Shown: positions 36,296 through 45,105, numbered from the stretch's first letter. The stretch is 47,541 nt of DNA from an uncultured Pelagibacteraceae bacterium (GCA_902580665.1 CACHLP010000006.1:1-47541); one strand, 5' to 3'. The notes: generated by a model from the letters alone, not told the origin. Numbers and translations: made by a program.

Positions 36296-37526
36296 TTAAA
36301 GTCTCTCCAACGAGTAAGGCGCTAAATCAATATCAGTTTTATTTGCACAAACTTTTTGGGCTATCAGTTTTCCTGATATGCCTCCTAATGACCATCCAAT
36401 GTGCTGATGACCAAAACAATAATAAATATAAGGGTTTTTTGAAGATTGTCCAATAACTGGAAGTGAATCTGGAACAGAAGGTCTAAAGCCAACCCAGGAT
36501 TGGGCGGGACGATTAGACTGTGGGAATATTGATTTAAGGGCTCTTTCTAAAAAATTAATAACCTTAGGGTTTTCTTCATAATTTGTATCACCAAATTCGA
36601 CTATTCCTCCTGTTCTGAGTCCATCTTCCATAGGAGTAAAATACGTTCCTCTTTCTTGCCAAGAAATAGGACGTGAAATAATATCCTTTAGCTCAGGATT
36701 CATAATGTGATAGCCACGCTCTGCTTCCAGTGGCACTTTGTCGCCTGTAGCTTCTACCAAACTTTTTGACCAGACCCCAGAGGCAATAATAACTCTGTCA
36801 AATACTTCATTTGTAATACCTGTGCTTATTTGCAATTTGCTTTTTTCTACCTTTTCAATATTTGTTACTTTTTCTTTTTTGAAAATGCCTCCCTTACTCA
36901 CAAATAAATCAATTAATAACTCACTTACTTTTTTTGGATTCTTTGCAAAGTAGCTCCCCTCAAACAATGCGCCTTTATAAAAAATATTATTTATATTTGG
37001 CTCTAAATCTGAGATGTCATCATGATTAAGAATTTGTATCTTTATTCCTGTTTGTTCACGTTTACTAAAATCTTTTTTTGCTGAATTAAAAAATAATCTT
37101 GTTGACCATCCGTACATAATTGAGTTTCTAGATAAATAAGGTTCTACGCCAGCCTCTTTAAATAATTCTTCATATCCGTCATCCATTTTAGAAAGAAGCT
37201 TGGTTAAATTCTTTACTGTTACGTTTACATTGCTATTTCTGCAGTTGTATAAATAATTAAGAATCCAAGGCAAAGTCTTATTGAGTCTTTTAAATCTTAT
37301 AAAAAGTGGACTGTTTTTATTTAAAAGAAGATATGGGAAAAGATAAAAAAAATGACGAGGAGTTGGTAGGAATATTAGCATACCGTGCATAGGTTCCTGC
37401 ATTCCCAAAGCTAGCTTGACTGCCAGGGTCATTCATGTCAAACAAAGTAACATCTTGTCCATATTTCTGTAACCAATTAGCAGAAGAGATACCAACAATT
37501 CCTGCGCCTATTACTGCTATCTTCAT
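36296..37526 (-). pseudogene. D-amino-acid dehydrogenase-like FAD oxidoreductase, frameshifted
   Basis: The N-terminal 60-odd residues (MKIAVIGAGIVGISSANWLQ, FDMNDPGSQASFGNAGTYAR) read from the ATG at 37526, but this frame stops at 37317. The remainder, containing LLLNKNSPLFIRFKRLNKTL, GWSTRLFF, GYHIMNPEL, SWVGFRPSVPDSLPVIGQS and FGHQHIGWSLGGISGK, is in another frame ending at 36296. Removing one A from the run of eight at 37345-37352 joins them into a continuous protein of about 409 residues, the normal DadA length. The rest of the sequence shows no decay. It could be a recent mutation, a sequencing error, or a gene read by slippage. The gene sits between zapE and soxB, three bases from soxB. 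Confidence 0.8.
37345..37352. repeat. A8 homopolymer at the frameshift point
   Basis: Eight consecutive A on the plus strand (eight T in the gene) sit where the two frames of the DadA-like gene meet. Seven would give an intact frame. Runs of this length are prone to replication, transcription and sequencing slippage. Confidence 0.75.
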
Positions 37527-37538
37527 ATAATTTTATTT

Positions 37539-38591
37539 CTAGTTAGATCTCATTTCAATCAATCTACTTACTGTCCTTTGAAATTTATCTTTAAGGTAAA
37601 ATGCACTTCCTAACTTTTCAATTTCTTTATCAGAACTAATAATAGTTTGAATTTGATTATCATAAAGTACATCAATCAGGTTGATAAACCTCTCTTGCAT
37701 ATTTGCGTTGGCATTGCTAAAAATTGGAACATTCTCAACTATAATTTTATCCATATACTTAATCATCTCAAGATAGTCCTCGGCACCAATATGTTCTCCA
37801 CAAATTTGCTCAAACTGAAACCAGGCAATGCGATTTGCTAGTCTTCTTATTACAAAGTCTCTCTTTTTTATTGATATAATTTCGTCCTTGGGTGTGTAAC
37901 CTTCAATCATTTTTTCATATATATCCTTTATTTTAAGACTACTCACTGAAGAATTAGCAATAAAAAAGGTCTCTTGATTATTTAGATTTTTTGTTCTGTA
38001 ATCTGTATCTATATCTAAGTGGTGAATAATTGAATTATCTTTAAGTATTTTTATAAAGGGAAGAAACAACTCTCTCTGCAAACCATCTTTATACAAATCT
38101 TCAGGCTTGCTATTTGATGTAAGAATTACATAAACATTATTTTTAAATAACTCAATAAATAGATGGCCAAGTATCATGGCATCAGCAATATTGGTTACTT
38201 GGAATTCATCAAAAAAGATAAATTCATATTTATCTTTAATTTTTTTCGCTAGCTGGGCAATTAAAAATTCTTTGTCTTTATTTTGACTTCTTAAAGAATG
38301 TAATTCGTCATGAACTTCGATCATGAATTTATGAAAATGAATTCTTTGTTTATTTTTTACTGAGTCACTAAAAAGATCCATAATGAGAGTCTTGCCAATG
38401 CCAACACCTCCATGAATATAGAAGCATTTCTTTTTTCCATTACTCGGTGTATCAAATATTTTAAAAATAAAACTCTTCTTCTTATAACTTAAGAACTGAT
38501 CAAGTTCATAAATTAAGAGTTCTTGTTTATGATTATATTCTACTTGCTCCTCTGAACAAATTTTCTTATAGAAAGTGATTGCACTAGACAC
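37539..38591 (-). CDS. zapE: ZapE/AFG1-family ATPase
   Basis: The 350-residue P-loop protein has Walker A HGGVGIGKT (60-68) and Walker B EFIFFDEFQVTNIADAMIL, followed by sensor segments VILTSNSKPEDLYKDGLQRE and a fold ending in the typical RTVSRLIEM. ZapE interacts with FtsZ in E. coli, and the yeast homologue Afg1 takes part in turnover of mitochondrial respiratory proteins. The start is GTG at 38591. It follows the dimethylglycine dehydrogenase by 11 bases and precedes the DadA-like gene by 12, so it is placed within the one-carbon directon. Confidence 0.92.
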   Translation of the reverse strand: MSSAITFYKKICSEEQVEYNHKQELLIYELDQFLSYKKKSFIFKIFDTPSNGKKKCFYIHGGVGIGKTLIMDLFSDSVKNKQRIHFHKFMIEVHDELHSLRSQNKDKEFLIAQLAKKIKDKYEFIFFDEFQVTNIADAMILGHLFIELFKNNVYVILTSNSKPEDLYKDGLQRELFLPFIKILKDNSIIHHLDIDTDYRTKNLNNQETFFIANSSVSSLKIKDIYEKMIEGYTPKDEIISIKKRDFVIRRLANRIAWFQFEQICGEHIGAEDYLEMIKYMDKIIVENVPIFSNANANMQERFINLIDVLYDNQIQTIISSDKEIEKLGSAFYLKDKFQRTVSRLIEMRSN

Positions 38592-38602
38592 AAAATATTT
38601 AT

Positions 38603-41038
38603 TTAAGCTCTTATTTTGTCGTTTTTAGGATCATACGGACTCTCTGGTATAACTGTAACATCGTGCATATTGCCTAATATATCAATTTGTAATTTTGTAC
38701 CAACTTCTGACTGAGCAGGACTCACCATTGCAAGAGCAAGTGATTTATTCACTCTAAATCCATAATTACCACCTGTTGCTCTGCCTACTACCTTTCCATT
38801 ACTGTAGATAGGATTGTTACCTAATACATCAGCATCTGTAACTCCATGTACTTCTAATGTGACAAAAGAATTTTCAAAGCCTTTTTCCCTCCATTGTACA
38901 AGCGCATCTCTTCCAATAAATTGACCTTTATTAGGATGAATGAACCGATCAATGCCTGATTCGTATCCAGCATACTCAATTGATAACTCTGTACCGATTA
39001 ACTTATAAGATTTTTCTAATCTTAATGAGTCCATGGCTCTGATTCCAAAAGGTTTTATACCCAGATCTTGTCCTGCATCCATTAATGCATCAAAAATATG
39101 ATTTTGAACCTCAATCGGTGAATGTATTTCCCATCCAAGTTCACCCACAAAGTTAACTCTTATTGCCAATGTTTCAGCACTGCCAATTTTAATATTTTTA
39201 CCCGATAACCATGGAAAAGCTTCATTGCTGAAATCATCAGAGGAAACACGCTCTAGCAACTCCCTAGACTTAGGGCCTGCAATAACCAATACCCCCATTT
39301 GATTGGTGATATTTTCAAATTTAACACTTCTATCTTCTGGCATATGCTTTTTGATCCAATCATGATCTAATCTTTGCCATGCACCTGCTGAAACACAGTA
39401 AAAACTGTCTGTAGATTCTCTCATTATTGTAAATTCTGAATGAACTCCACCTTTTGTATTTAGTGCATGACATAAATTTGTTCTGCCAATTTTTTTAGGA
39501 AGTTTATTAGCGACTAGATTATCAAGAAACTCTTCGGCACCTGGTCCACTAATTCTACATTTTGCAAAGGCACTCATGTCAAGCAATCCTACGTTTTCCG
39601 AAACATTCTTACATTCATTGCCAATGTGTTCAAACCACGCAGAGCGCCTAAATGACCAATCATCCTCTTGAGGAACTCCTTCTGGTGCAAACCAATTGGC
39701 TCTTTCCCAGCCAAATTTCTGTCCAAATACAGCCCCAAGATTTTTTAATCGATCATAACATGGCGCTTGTCTTAATGGTCTTCCAGCAGGTCTTTCTTCA
39801 TCAGGATAATGAATAGTAAATACATTAGCGTAAGCCTCTTCATTTTTTTTAATTAAATAAGCTTTCGAGGCATAATCGCCAAACCTTCTTGGCTCAACAC
39901 CAAGCATGTCAATTGTAGGTTCACCGTCTACGATCCATTCTGCTATTTGCCATCCGGCACCTCCTGCTGCTGTAACACCGAATGAATGGCCATCATTCAG
40001 ATAAAGATTTTTTCTATCCCATGCAGGGCCTATAATAGGACTTCCATCTGGCGTATAACAAATTGCTCCATTGTAAACTTTTTTAATTCCAGCCTCACCA
40101 AAAATTGGGACTCGATTTATTGCATGCTCAATATGTGGGCCTAGTCGATCAAGATCCTCTTGAAATAATTCATATTCACAATCTTTGCTGGGACCATTTA
40201 CATAACAAGCTGGTGCTCCTTTTTCATATGGACCCAAGATAAGTCCTCCTGCTTCTTCTCGCATATACCATGCACCATCTGAGCCTCTTAACACCCCCAT
40301 TTCAGGAAGGCCTTCTTTTTGTCTCTCTAAAATTTTTGGGTGCGCTTCTGTTACAATGTACTGATGCTCTACAGGGATTACAGGTATGTCTAAACCAACC
40401 ATCTCACCTGTTTGTCTTACAAAATTACCTGAACAAGAAACTACAACATCACACTTAATCTCACCTTTATCAGTTGTCACAATCCAACTGTCATCAGGCA
40501 ATTGCTCTAGGCCCGTTACTGCTGTTTGTCTATAAATTTCTGCTCCAAGTGCTCTCGCTCCTTTTGCAAGTGCTTGTGTTAAATCATTTGGTTGAATGTA
40601 ACCATCTTCAGGATGTTGTATTGCTCCAACAAGTCCATCAATAGAACATAGCGGCCAAGCTTTTTGAATTTCTTCAGGTGTAAGAAAATTTACCTTAACT
40701 CCAATAGTTTCAGCAACACCAGCATATTGCCTGTATTCATCCATCCGATCTTGGTTCTCAGCCAGTCGTATATTGCTAACCTCCCTAAAACCAACATCTT
40801 GTCCTGTTTCTTTTTCAAGCTCTTGATAAAATTTGACAGAGTATTTATGAATTTGTCCAACCGAATAACTCATATTAAATAAAGGCATGAGACCAGCCGC
40901 ATGCCAGGTTGAACCTGAAGTTAGCTCTTTACGTTCACATAAAACGACGTCTGACCATCCTTTTTTTGCAAGATGGTATAACGTACTTACTCCAACTACA
41001 CCGCCACCTATGACGACAACTTTAGCTTTATTCTTCAT
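38603..41038 (-). CDS. dimethylglycine/sarcosine dehydrogenase (FAD oxidoreductase-GcvT fusion)
   Basis: The 811-residue protein has an FAD domain with VVVIGGGVVGVSTLYHLAKKG and GSTWHAAGLMP, where the histidine corresponds to the covalent-FAD histidine of dimethylglycine dehydrogenase. A C-terminal aminomethyltransferase domain has GLLDMSAFAKCRISGPGAE, GELGWEIHSP and GIRAMDSLRLEKSYKLIG. The length and layout match DMGDH, which demethylates dimethylglycine (or sarcosine) and transfers the methyl group to THF. The exact substrate is inferred from the neighbours. It lies 11 bases upstream of zapE and 3 bases after the DUF1326 gene. Confidence 0.88.
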   Translation of the reverse strand: MKNKAKVVVIGGGVVGVSTLYHLAKKGWSDVVLCERKELTSGSTWHAAGLMPLFNMSYSVGQIHKYSVKFYQELEKETGQDVGFREVSNIRLAENQDRMDEYRQYAGVAETIGVKVNFLTPEEIQKAWPLCSIDGLVGAIQHPEDGYIQPNDLTQALAKGARALGAEIYRQTAVTGLEQLPDDSWIVTTDKGEIKCDVVVSCSGNFVRQTGEMVGLDIPVIPVEHQYIVTEAHPKILERQKEGLPEMGVLRGSDGAWYMREEAGGLILGPYEKGAPACYVNGPSKDCEYELFQEDLDRLGPHIEHAINRVPIFGEAGIKKVYNGAICYTPDGSPIIGPAWDRKNLYLNDGHSFGVTAAGGAGWQIAEWIVDGEPTIDMLGVEPRRFGDYASKAYLIKKNEEAYANVFTIHYPDEERPAGRPLRQAPCYDRLKNLGAVFGQKFGWERANWFAPEGVPQEDDWSFRRSAWFEHIGNECKNVSENVGLLDMSAFAKCRISGPGAEEFLDNLVANKLPKKIGRTNLCHALNTKGGVHSEFTIMRESTDSFYCVSAGAWQRLDHDWIKKHMPEDRSVKFENITNQMGVLVIAGPKSRELLERVSSDDFSNEAFPWLSGKNIKIGSAETLAIRVNFVGELGWEIHSPIEVQNHIFDALMDAGQDLGIKPFGIRAMDSLRLEKSYKLIGTELSIEYAGYESGIDRFIHPNKGQFIGRDALVQWREKGFENSFVTLEVHGVTDADVLGNNPIYSNGKVVGRATGGNYGFRVNKSLALAMVSPAQSEVGTKLQIDILGNMHDVTVIPESPYDPKNDKIRA

Positions 41039-41041
41039 GAA

Positions 41042-41722
41042 TTAAGGGCCTGCCCAGTCAACAGCGCAGTATTCAGCGCTTCCCCCAGTGAAATCCCAAT
41101 TACGACCGTGATCTCTAATCCGACTTCTTTTTGACCCTTTACAAACTATTATCTCTGGCGCAACCCAATACTTTAAATTTGAAACTTTCACAACCTCACC
41201 ACGTTCTTTGCCCGCTTCATGCTCAATGCGCCCATCAAGTATTTCAGGTATCGTAAATGACCATCCTTCATCAGTTTCTTTATATGAAATAGAACATCTT
41301 TTAACCCCAAGAAAACTTGCTATCATATGTCTAAACCAGCCTGTCTGCCCGCCAGCTTGGCCAGAAAATATTACTGCCAAAGCATCTGCTGCATCATCAG
41401 AAGCTTTTTCATCAATGTATAGACCAGCAGTCCAACCCCCTGAACCCAGCGGTCCTGGAACCTCTAAAAGTATAGCAACATTCAATCCACTTAAATCCAT
41501 TATACCTTTGACCTCTCTCTTTATGGGGTTAAACCCAGACCACTTTTCTTCAGCATAGCCTTCCTCGATGTTAATACCCCACCATGAAAAACATTTGCCG
41601 TTAGGTGAGTTAGGTACAGCCTTTCCAAGAGACATAGGACAATTGCAAAAAACATCACAATTGCAATTAAGTAAAAAATTTCCTTTTATTTCCCAGTGTA
41701 AGTTTAATGGATTTACAGTCAT
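41042..41722 (-). CDS. DUF1326-domain protein
   Basis: The 226-residue protein has the DUF1326 cysteine cluster NCNCDVFCNCP, with Cys at 20, 22, 26 and 28, and another Cys44. It is followed by GVAILLEVPGPLGSGGW-like sequence (LNVAILLEVPGPLGSGGWTAG) and VIFSGQAGGQTGWF. It has no obvious signal peptide or membrane helix. The family is found beside DUF2182 genes in many bacteria and has no established biochemical role. The clustered cysteines suggest metal binding. It starts four bases after the DUF2182 stop. Confidence 0.85.
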   Translation of the reverse strand: MTVNPLNLHWEIKGNFLLNCNCDVFCNCPMSLGKAVPNSPNGKCFSWWGINIEEGYAEEKWSGFNPIKREVKGIMDLSGLNVAILLEVPGPLGSGGWTAGLYIDEKASDDAADALAVIFSGQAGGQTGWFRHMIASFLGVKRCSISYKETDEGWSFTIPEILDGRIEHEAGKERGEVVKVSNLKYWVAPEIIVCKGSKRSRIRDHGRNWDFTGGSAEYCAVDWAGP

Positions 41723-41726
41723 AGAA

Positions 41727-42611
41727 TTAAATAAATATTAAGTACGCTCCCCAACCTACTAGAAGAAAGCCTAGAAATCTAGAGCTAAGTTTCTCATATG
41801 GGAGCATTTTTTCAATTAAAACAACGATTGTTAATACAGCAACCCACAGTAAATTCATAACGCCGTTCACAAACAATAATAACATCAATACCCAGCAACA
41901 TCCGAGGCAAAAAACTCCATGCTGCAAACCAACATATGCGACATTCGCATATCCTTTTATTGGTCCCGACATTATAAACGAAAGAGGATTTCTGCACTTT
42001 TCAAGACAAGTATCTTTCAAGCTTGTAAATTGAAAGGCTCCTGCTCCTATTAAGACTAATCCGGCTAGAATTTTGTTTTGAATAGCGCCCATCATGTCTA
42101 CGACTCCACTGTTGTGCAGTATATATTGAAGTGTACAGGCTAAAAGTGAAAAGAATATCCAGATTAAAAAATATGTAGATGAAATAATTATCATTTCTAA
42201 TAAAGGACTTGAAGTTATTTGCATATTTGATCGCATAAGTCTAAAGACATTGAGAAAAATAAAAGTGGAAGGCAACATCATAGCAAACATCATTATTGTC
42301 CACATTACAAACATCACAATAAATTCACTAACCGTCCATTGACCAGTCATCGGCATCATCAAGAAATTAATTGCTGATTTTGTCTGATTCATTTCCATAG
42401 AATTAGTTTTCATGGAGTCTTCTGTTATATTTCCCATTTCCATTTCATTATCAGACATTGTTTCCATTGACATATTCATTGAATCTTCATTTTGCATTGT
42501 CATGTCCATTGAGGGCTGAGCAGACATCAAAAATAAGTAATACCAAGCAAGAACCACCAAAGATGAAAGTGAAATAAGTGTTACGGTATATTCAAATCTT
42601 AATGTTTTCAT
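41727..42611 (-). CDS. DUF2182 membrane protein with methionine-rich loop
   Basis: The 294-residue protein has a first helix (LISLSSLVVLAWYYLFLMSA). A methionine-rich segment follows (residues 35-74, 12 Met with many Asp/Glu/Asn), then several helices with MPMTGQWTVSEFIVMFVMWTIMM-type sequence and LGCCWVLMLLLFVNGVMNLL. This matches DUF2182 (predicted metal-binding membrane protein). Clustered methionines are typical of Cu(I) binding. I use the ATG at 42609-42611, two bases after the PCuAC-like stop; a TTG at 42617 is an alternative. Function as a copper importer or carrier is inference from composition and neighbours. Confidence 0.82.
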   Translation of the reverse strand: MKTLRFEYTVTLISLSSLVVLAWYYLFLMSAQPSMDMTMQNEDSMNMSMETMSDNEMEMGNITEDSMKTNSMEMNQTKSAINFLMMPMTGQWTVSEFIVMFVMWTIMMFAMMLPSTFIFLNVFRLMRSNMQITSSPLLEMIIISSTYFLIWIFFSLLACTLQYILHNSGVVDMMGAIQNKILAGLVLIGAGAFQFTSLKDTCLEKCRNPLSFIMSGPIKGYANVAYVGLQHGVFCLGCCWVLMLLLFVNGVMNLLWVAVLTIVVLIEKMLPYEKLSSRFLGFLLVGWGAYLIFI

Positions 42612-42613
42612 AT

Positions 42614-43072
42614 TCAATGCTCGGTATAATCCTTATTACTATTTTGTTTCTCAACTTCAAATAATACAATGATTTGTCCCGCTGTTTCAAATGTCAATGT
42701 TCCCTCTAAAGACATTCCCTCTATGAGTTCAATTTTAAGGTTTGAGAACATAATATGATGGTTTCCAGGTATAAGCGATTTAGCTTTTTGTGCGGGTAAA
42801 TCGATATAATCAACTTTTATCATTTTTGTCATTCCATCTTTTACTTCTGTGGAATACAATTCTGCGTCTGCAAAATTTACTTCTACACCCACCAAGCGAT
42901 CAATTTCATACCCCATATTAACAATTTTCATATATCCGGCCGCTGACCCAGATGAGATTGAAAATTTAATATGAGGATGATTAATATTTATATGCTTTTC
43001 CTGAAACTGATGTGCATGTGAAACTTTTAATAGATTTAAAAATATTATCATGACTAAGAATTTTCTAGCCAT
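42614..43072 (-). CDS. PCuAC-type periplasmic copper chaperone, first ligand substituted
   Basis: The 152-residue protein has a signal peptide (MARKFLVMIIFLNLLKVSHA). The PCuAC fold shows spacing X-X10-M84-X21-H106-X-M108 as in the family motif H(M)X10MX21HXM, but the first position is Tyr73 (AELYSTEVKDG) instead of His or Met. PCuAC proteins deliver Cu(I) to the CuA site of cytochrome oxidase with SCO proteins. I start at the ATG at 43070-43072; a longer start would add 12 unrelated residues. It is adjacent to SCO1 and to the Met-rich DUF2182 gene. Confidence 0.85.
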   Translation of the reverse strand: MARKFLVMIIFLNLLKVSHAHQFQEKHININHPHIKFSISSGSAAGYMKIVNMGYEIDRLVGVEVNFADAELYSTEVKDGMTKMIKVDYIDLPAQKAKSLIPGNHHIMFSNLKIELIEGMSLEGTLTFETAGQIIVLFEVEKQNSNKDYTEH

Positions 43073-43073
43073 A

Positions 43074-43319
43074 CTAATCTCTTTCAGTTGAGAACATACA
43101 TACTTCATTTACACAAGTGAAAACACATAAAAGTTTTTGATCTTTATTATGATAAGATGCCCATAGTTCTGTTTTTTCATAGGTTAAAAGTAATTCAACA
43201 TTTGAGTTACAGTTTTTCTCATTAGCTTTTTCAATAGCCAAACTTTCATACATTTGTTTATTGCTTTCAGAACAAGACAGAATGATTATAGGAAATAATA
43301 TGAATATTATTTTTTTCAT
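43074..43319 (-). CDS. small cysteine-rich lipoprotein
   Basis: The 81-residue product has a lipoprotein signal (KKIIFILFPIIILSC, lipobox Cys16) and cysteines at 37, 65, 69 and 74, the last three as LLCVFTCVNEVC. I do not recognise a family. It lies two bases after the SCO1 stop and one base before the PCuAC ATG, so it belongs to the copper set by position. The C-x3-C-x4-C pattern could hold a metal or a disulfide. It is short, but the ribosome context and the lipobox support it as a real gene. Confidence 0.7.
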   Translation of the reverse strand: MKKIIFILFPIIILSCSESNKQMYESLAIEKANEKNCNSNVELLLTYEKTELWASYHNKDQKLLCVFTCVNEVCMFSTERD

Positions 43320-43321
43320 TT

Positions 43322-43969
43322 TTACAGTTTCTTAATATCTTCAACCATTTTATCAATACTTGATCCGAAAGGTAAAATGCTTTGAAGTGTGTTTGTATCA
43401 TCGAAAATATAATAGAAAGCAGTATGCTGTACCATATAGTTAGAATTGTCTTCTCCAGCTTCAGTTTGTTTGGAGGCACTTAAGTGATTTTGATGCTCTG
43501 AAGTTGTCGCTGGCTCTACATGTACAAAAAAATCTTTCCAGATTGGCATTAGTGACTCATGACTTCCTGTTAGGCCAATGAAATCATCGCCAAAGTTGAT
43601 CAAAAATTCTTTTAATCTTTCTGGACTATCTCTTGCTGGATCAACAGTGACAAAAAAAAATTTTATTTTCTCGGTTGAAAAATTTTCTCTATTTAATTGC
43701 TCAATGGCATTGCTCATCAAGTTTGCGCTTATAGGGCAAATATCTGGACAGTGCGTGAAACCAAAAAAAAATACTTTACTGAAGCCATCGTAACTTGATG
43801 TAGATACATTATTTCCCATATGGTCAACTGCTTCAAAATTTAAAAGTATATTGTTAGAGGGAGACGTTCGATCTTTATTAAATAATTCTGAGACTGCCCA
43901 ACCTGCGACAATTGCAAGTAATATAATTGATATAAATAAAAATTTATTAATTATATTCTTTGAAAACAT
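43322..43969 (-). CDS. SCO1/SenC-family copper metallochaperone
   Basis: The 215-residue protein has an N-terminal anchor (FLFISIILLAIVAGWAV) and the SCO motif FGFTHCPDICP with Cys74 and Cys78. The copper histidine His182 lies in YMVQHTAFYYIFD. It assembles the CuA site of cytochrome c oxidase at the periplasmic face. Its ATG overlaps the DmdA-like stop in TAATG. The region between the Cys pair and His has an unusual insert rich in His/Ser/Gln (SEHQNHLSASKQTEAG). Confidence 0.92.
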   Translation of the reverse strand: MFSKNIINKFLFISIILLAIVAGWAVSELFNKDRTSPSNNILLNFEAVDHMGNNVSTSSYDGFSKVFFFGFTHCPDICPISANLMSNAIEQLNRENFSTEKIKFFFVTVDPARDSPERLKEFLINFGDDFIGLTGSHESLMPIWKDFFVHVEPATTSEHQNHLSASKQTEAGEDNSNYMVQHTAFYYIFDDTNTLQSILPFGSSIDKMVEDIKKL

Positions 43970-45105
43970 TATTCCATTTTTTCTAGTCTTGAACTAAATG
44001 GTAACGGTACGACCTCAACTTCTCTTTCTTCGCCATCATGATTAATATTAAATACATCCTCAGAGTTGGTTAGATTAATATCAATGTATCCAAGGGCGAT
44101 ATTGCATCCAAAATTAGGGCTATAGATTGTACTAGTCACAAATCCTTGCTGTTCCGCATTTTTATCAAACAGAGGAATTCTAGCCATATTATAACCTATT
44201 TTTTTTCCTGAAATTTTAAATCCAGTGAATTGTTTCTTAATGCCTTCGTCTCTTATTTTGAGAAGAGCTTCTTTGCCTACAAAATCAGCCTCCTGATCAA
44301 GATCATAAAACTTAGGAAGATTGAGCTCTAAAGGGTTTTCCTCTAGGGATGTATCACCTTGATGCGAAATCATACCTGCTTCAATTCTATCTATTTGATT
44401 TGGGCAACTAGGAACAATCCTAAATTCTTTACCAGCATCCATTAGAGAGTTCCAAAGTGTTGGGGCATCAATTTCTCGAGTGATGTATATCTCATAACCA
44501 AATTGATTACTCCAGCCACTTCTAGCAATAATAATATCTATTCCAAAAAGATTAGTCTCAATAAATTGATAGTATTTTAGACCCATTATCATCGGATCAT
44601 CATTTGTTACTTTTCTAATAAGTTCTTTTGATCTTGGTCCTTGTAAAGATAAAGGACATGCTTCAGGTTCTGAAATTTTCACGTTAAATTTTTCAGATAG
44701 AGCAACACCTTTGCACCAAAGGATTGCGTCGGAGTCTGCAATACTTAACCAGAATTTGTTTTCATTAAATTTTAATATTAATGGATCATTGATAATTCCA
44801 CCATTTTCGTCTGTCATGAAGGCGTATCTACAAAAACCATCCTTAAATGTAGATAGGTTTCTCGGAGTCATATATTGAACAAATTTTGCTGCATCTTCTC
44901 CAACAACTTCTACTTGTCTTTCTGCTGCAACATCCCATAACGTCACATCATTAATTAATGAATGATATTCCTGCTCAGGTGTAGTGTATCCTACAGGCAT
45001 CGTCATATGATTATAAGTAGTGAAATTAGTTGCTCCAGATTTTATAGTCTCATCAAAGAAAGGCGACTTTCTAACTCTGGGTGTGTAAATAATTCCTTTT
45101 GACAT
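43969..45105 (-). CDS. DmdA-like tetrahydrofolate-dependent demethylase (GcvT superfamily)
   Basis: The 378-residue protein resembles DMSP demethylase: FTTYNHMTMPVGY, LWDVAAERQVEVVGEDAAKFVQYMTPRNLS, INDPLILKF, FWLSIADSDAILWCKG, SLQGPRSKELI and IIARSGWSNQFGYEIYI. GcvT-type domains carry methyl groups to THF. DmdA converts DMSP to methylmercaptopropionate; I cannot confirm the specificity from sequence alone, and another methylated osmolyte is possible. The ATG at 45103-45105 has TTGGAG upstream; the longer TTG frame would start at 45111. It heads the long directon and shares a divergent promoter region with the homocysteine methyltransferase. Confidence 0.72.
   Translation of the reverse strand: MSKGIIYTPRVRKSPFFDETIKSGATNFTTYNHMTMPVGYTTPEQEYHSLINDVTLWDVAAERQVEVVGEDAAKFVQYMTPRNLSTFKDGFCRYAFMTDENGGIINDPLILKFNENKFWLSIADSDAILWCKGVALSEKFNVKISEPEACPLSLQGPRSKELIRKVTNDDPMIMGLKYYQFIETNLFGIDIIIARSGWSNQFGYEIYITREIDAPTLWNSLMDAGKEFRIVPSCPNQIDRIEAGMISHQGDTSLEENPLELNLPKFYDLDQEADFVGKEALLKIRDEGIKKQFTGFKISGKKIGYNMARIPLFDKNAEQQGFVTSTIYSPNFGCNIALGYIDINLTNSEDVFNINHDGEEREVEVVPLPFSSRLEKME

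Noticed and set aside
36296..37432. Reading the DadA-like region as two independent genes
   Set aside because: The two frames overlap at the same homologous position, each covers only part of the fold, and a one-base change at A8 joins them into one normal-length protein.
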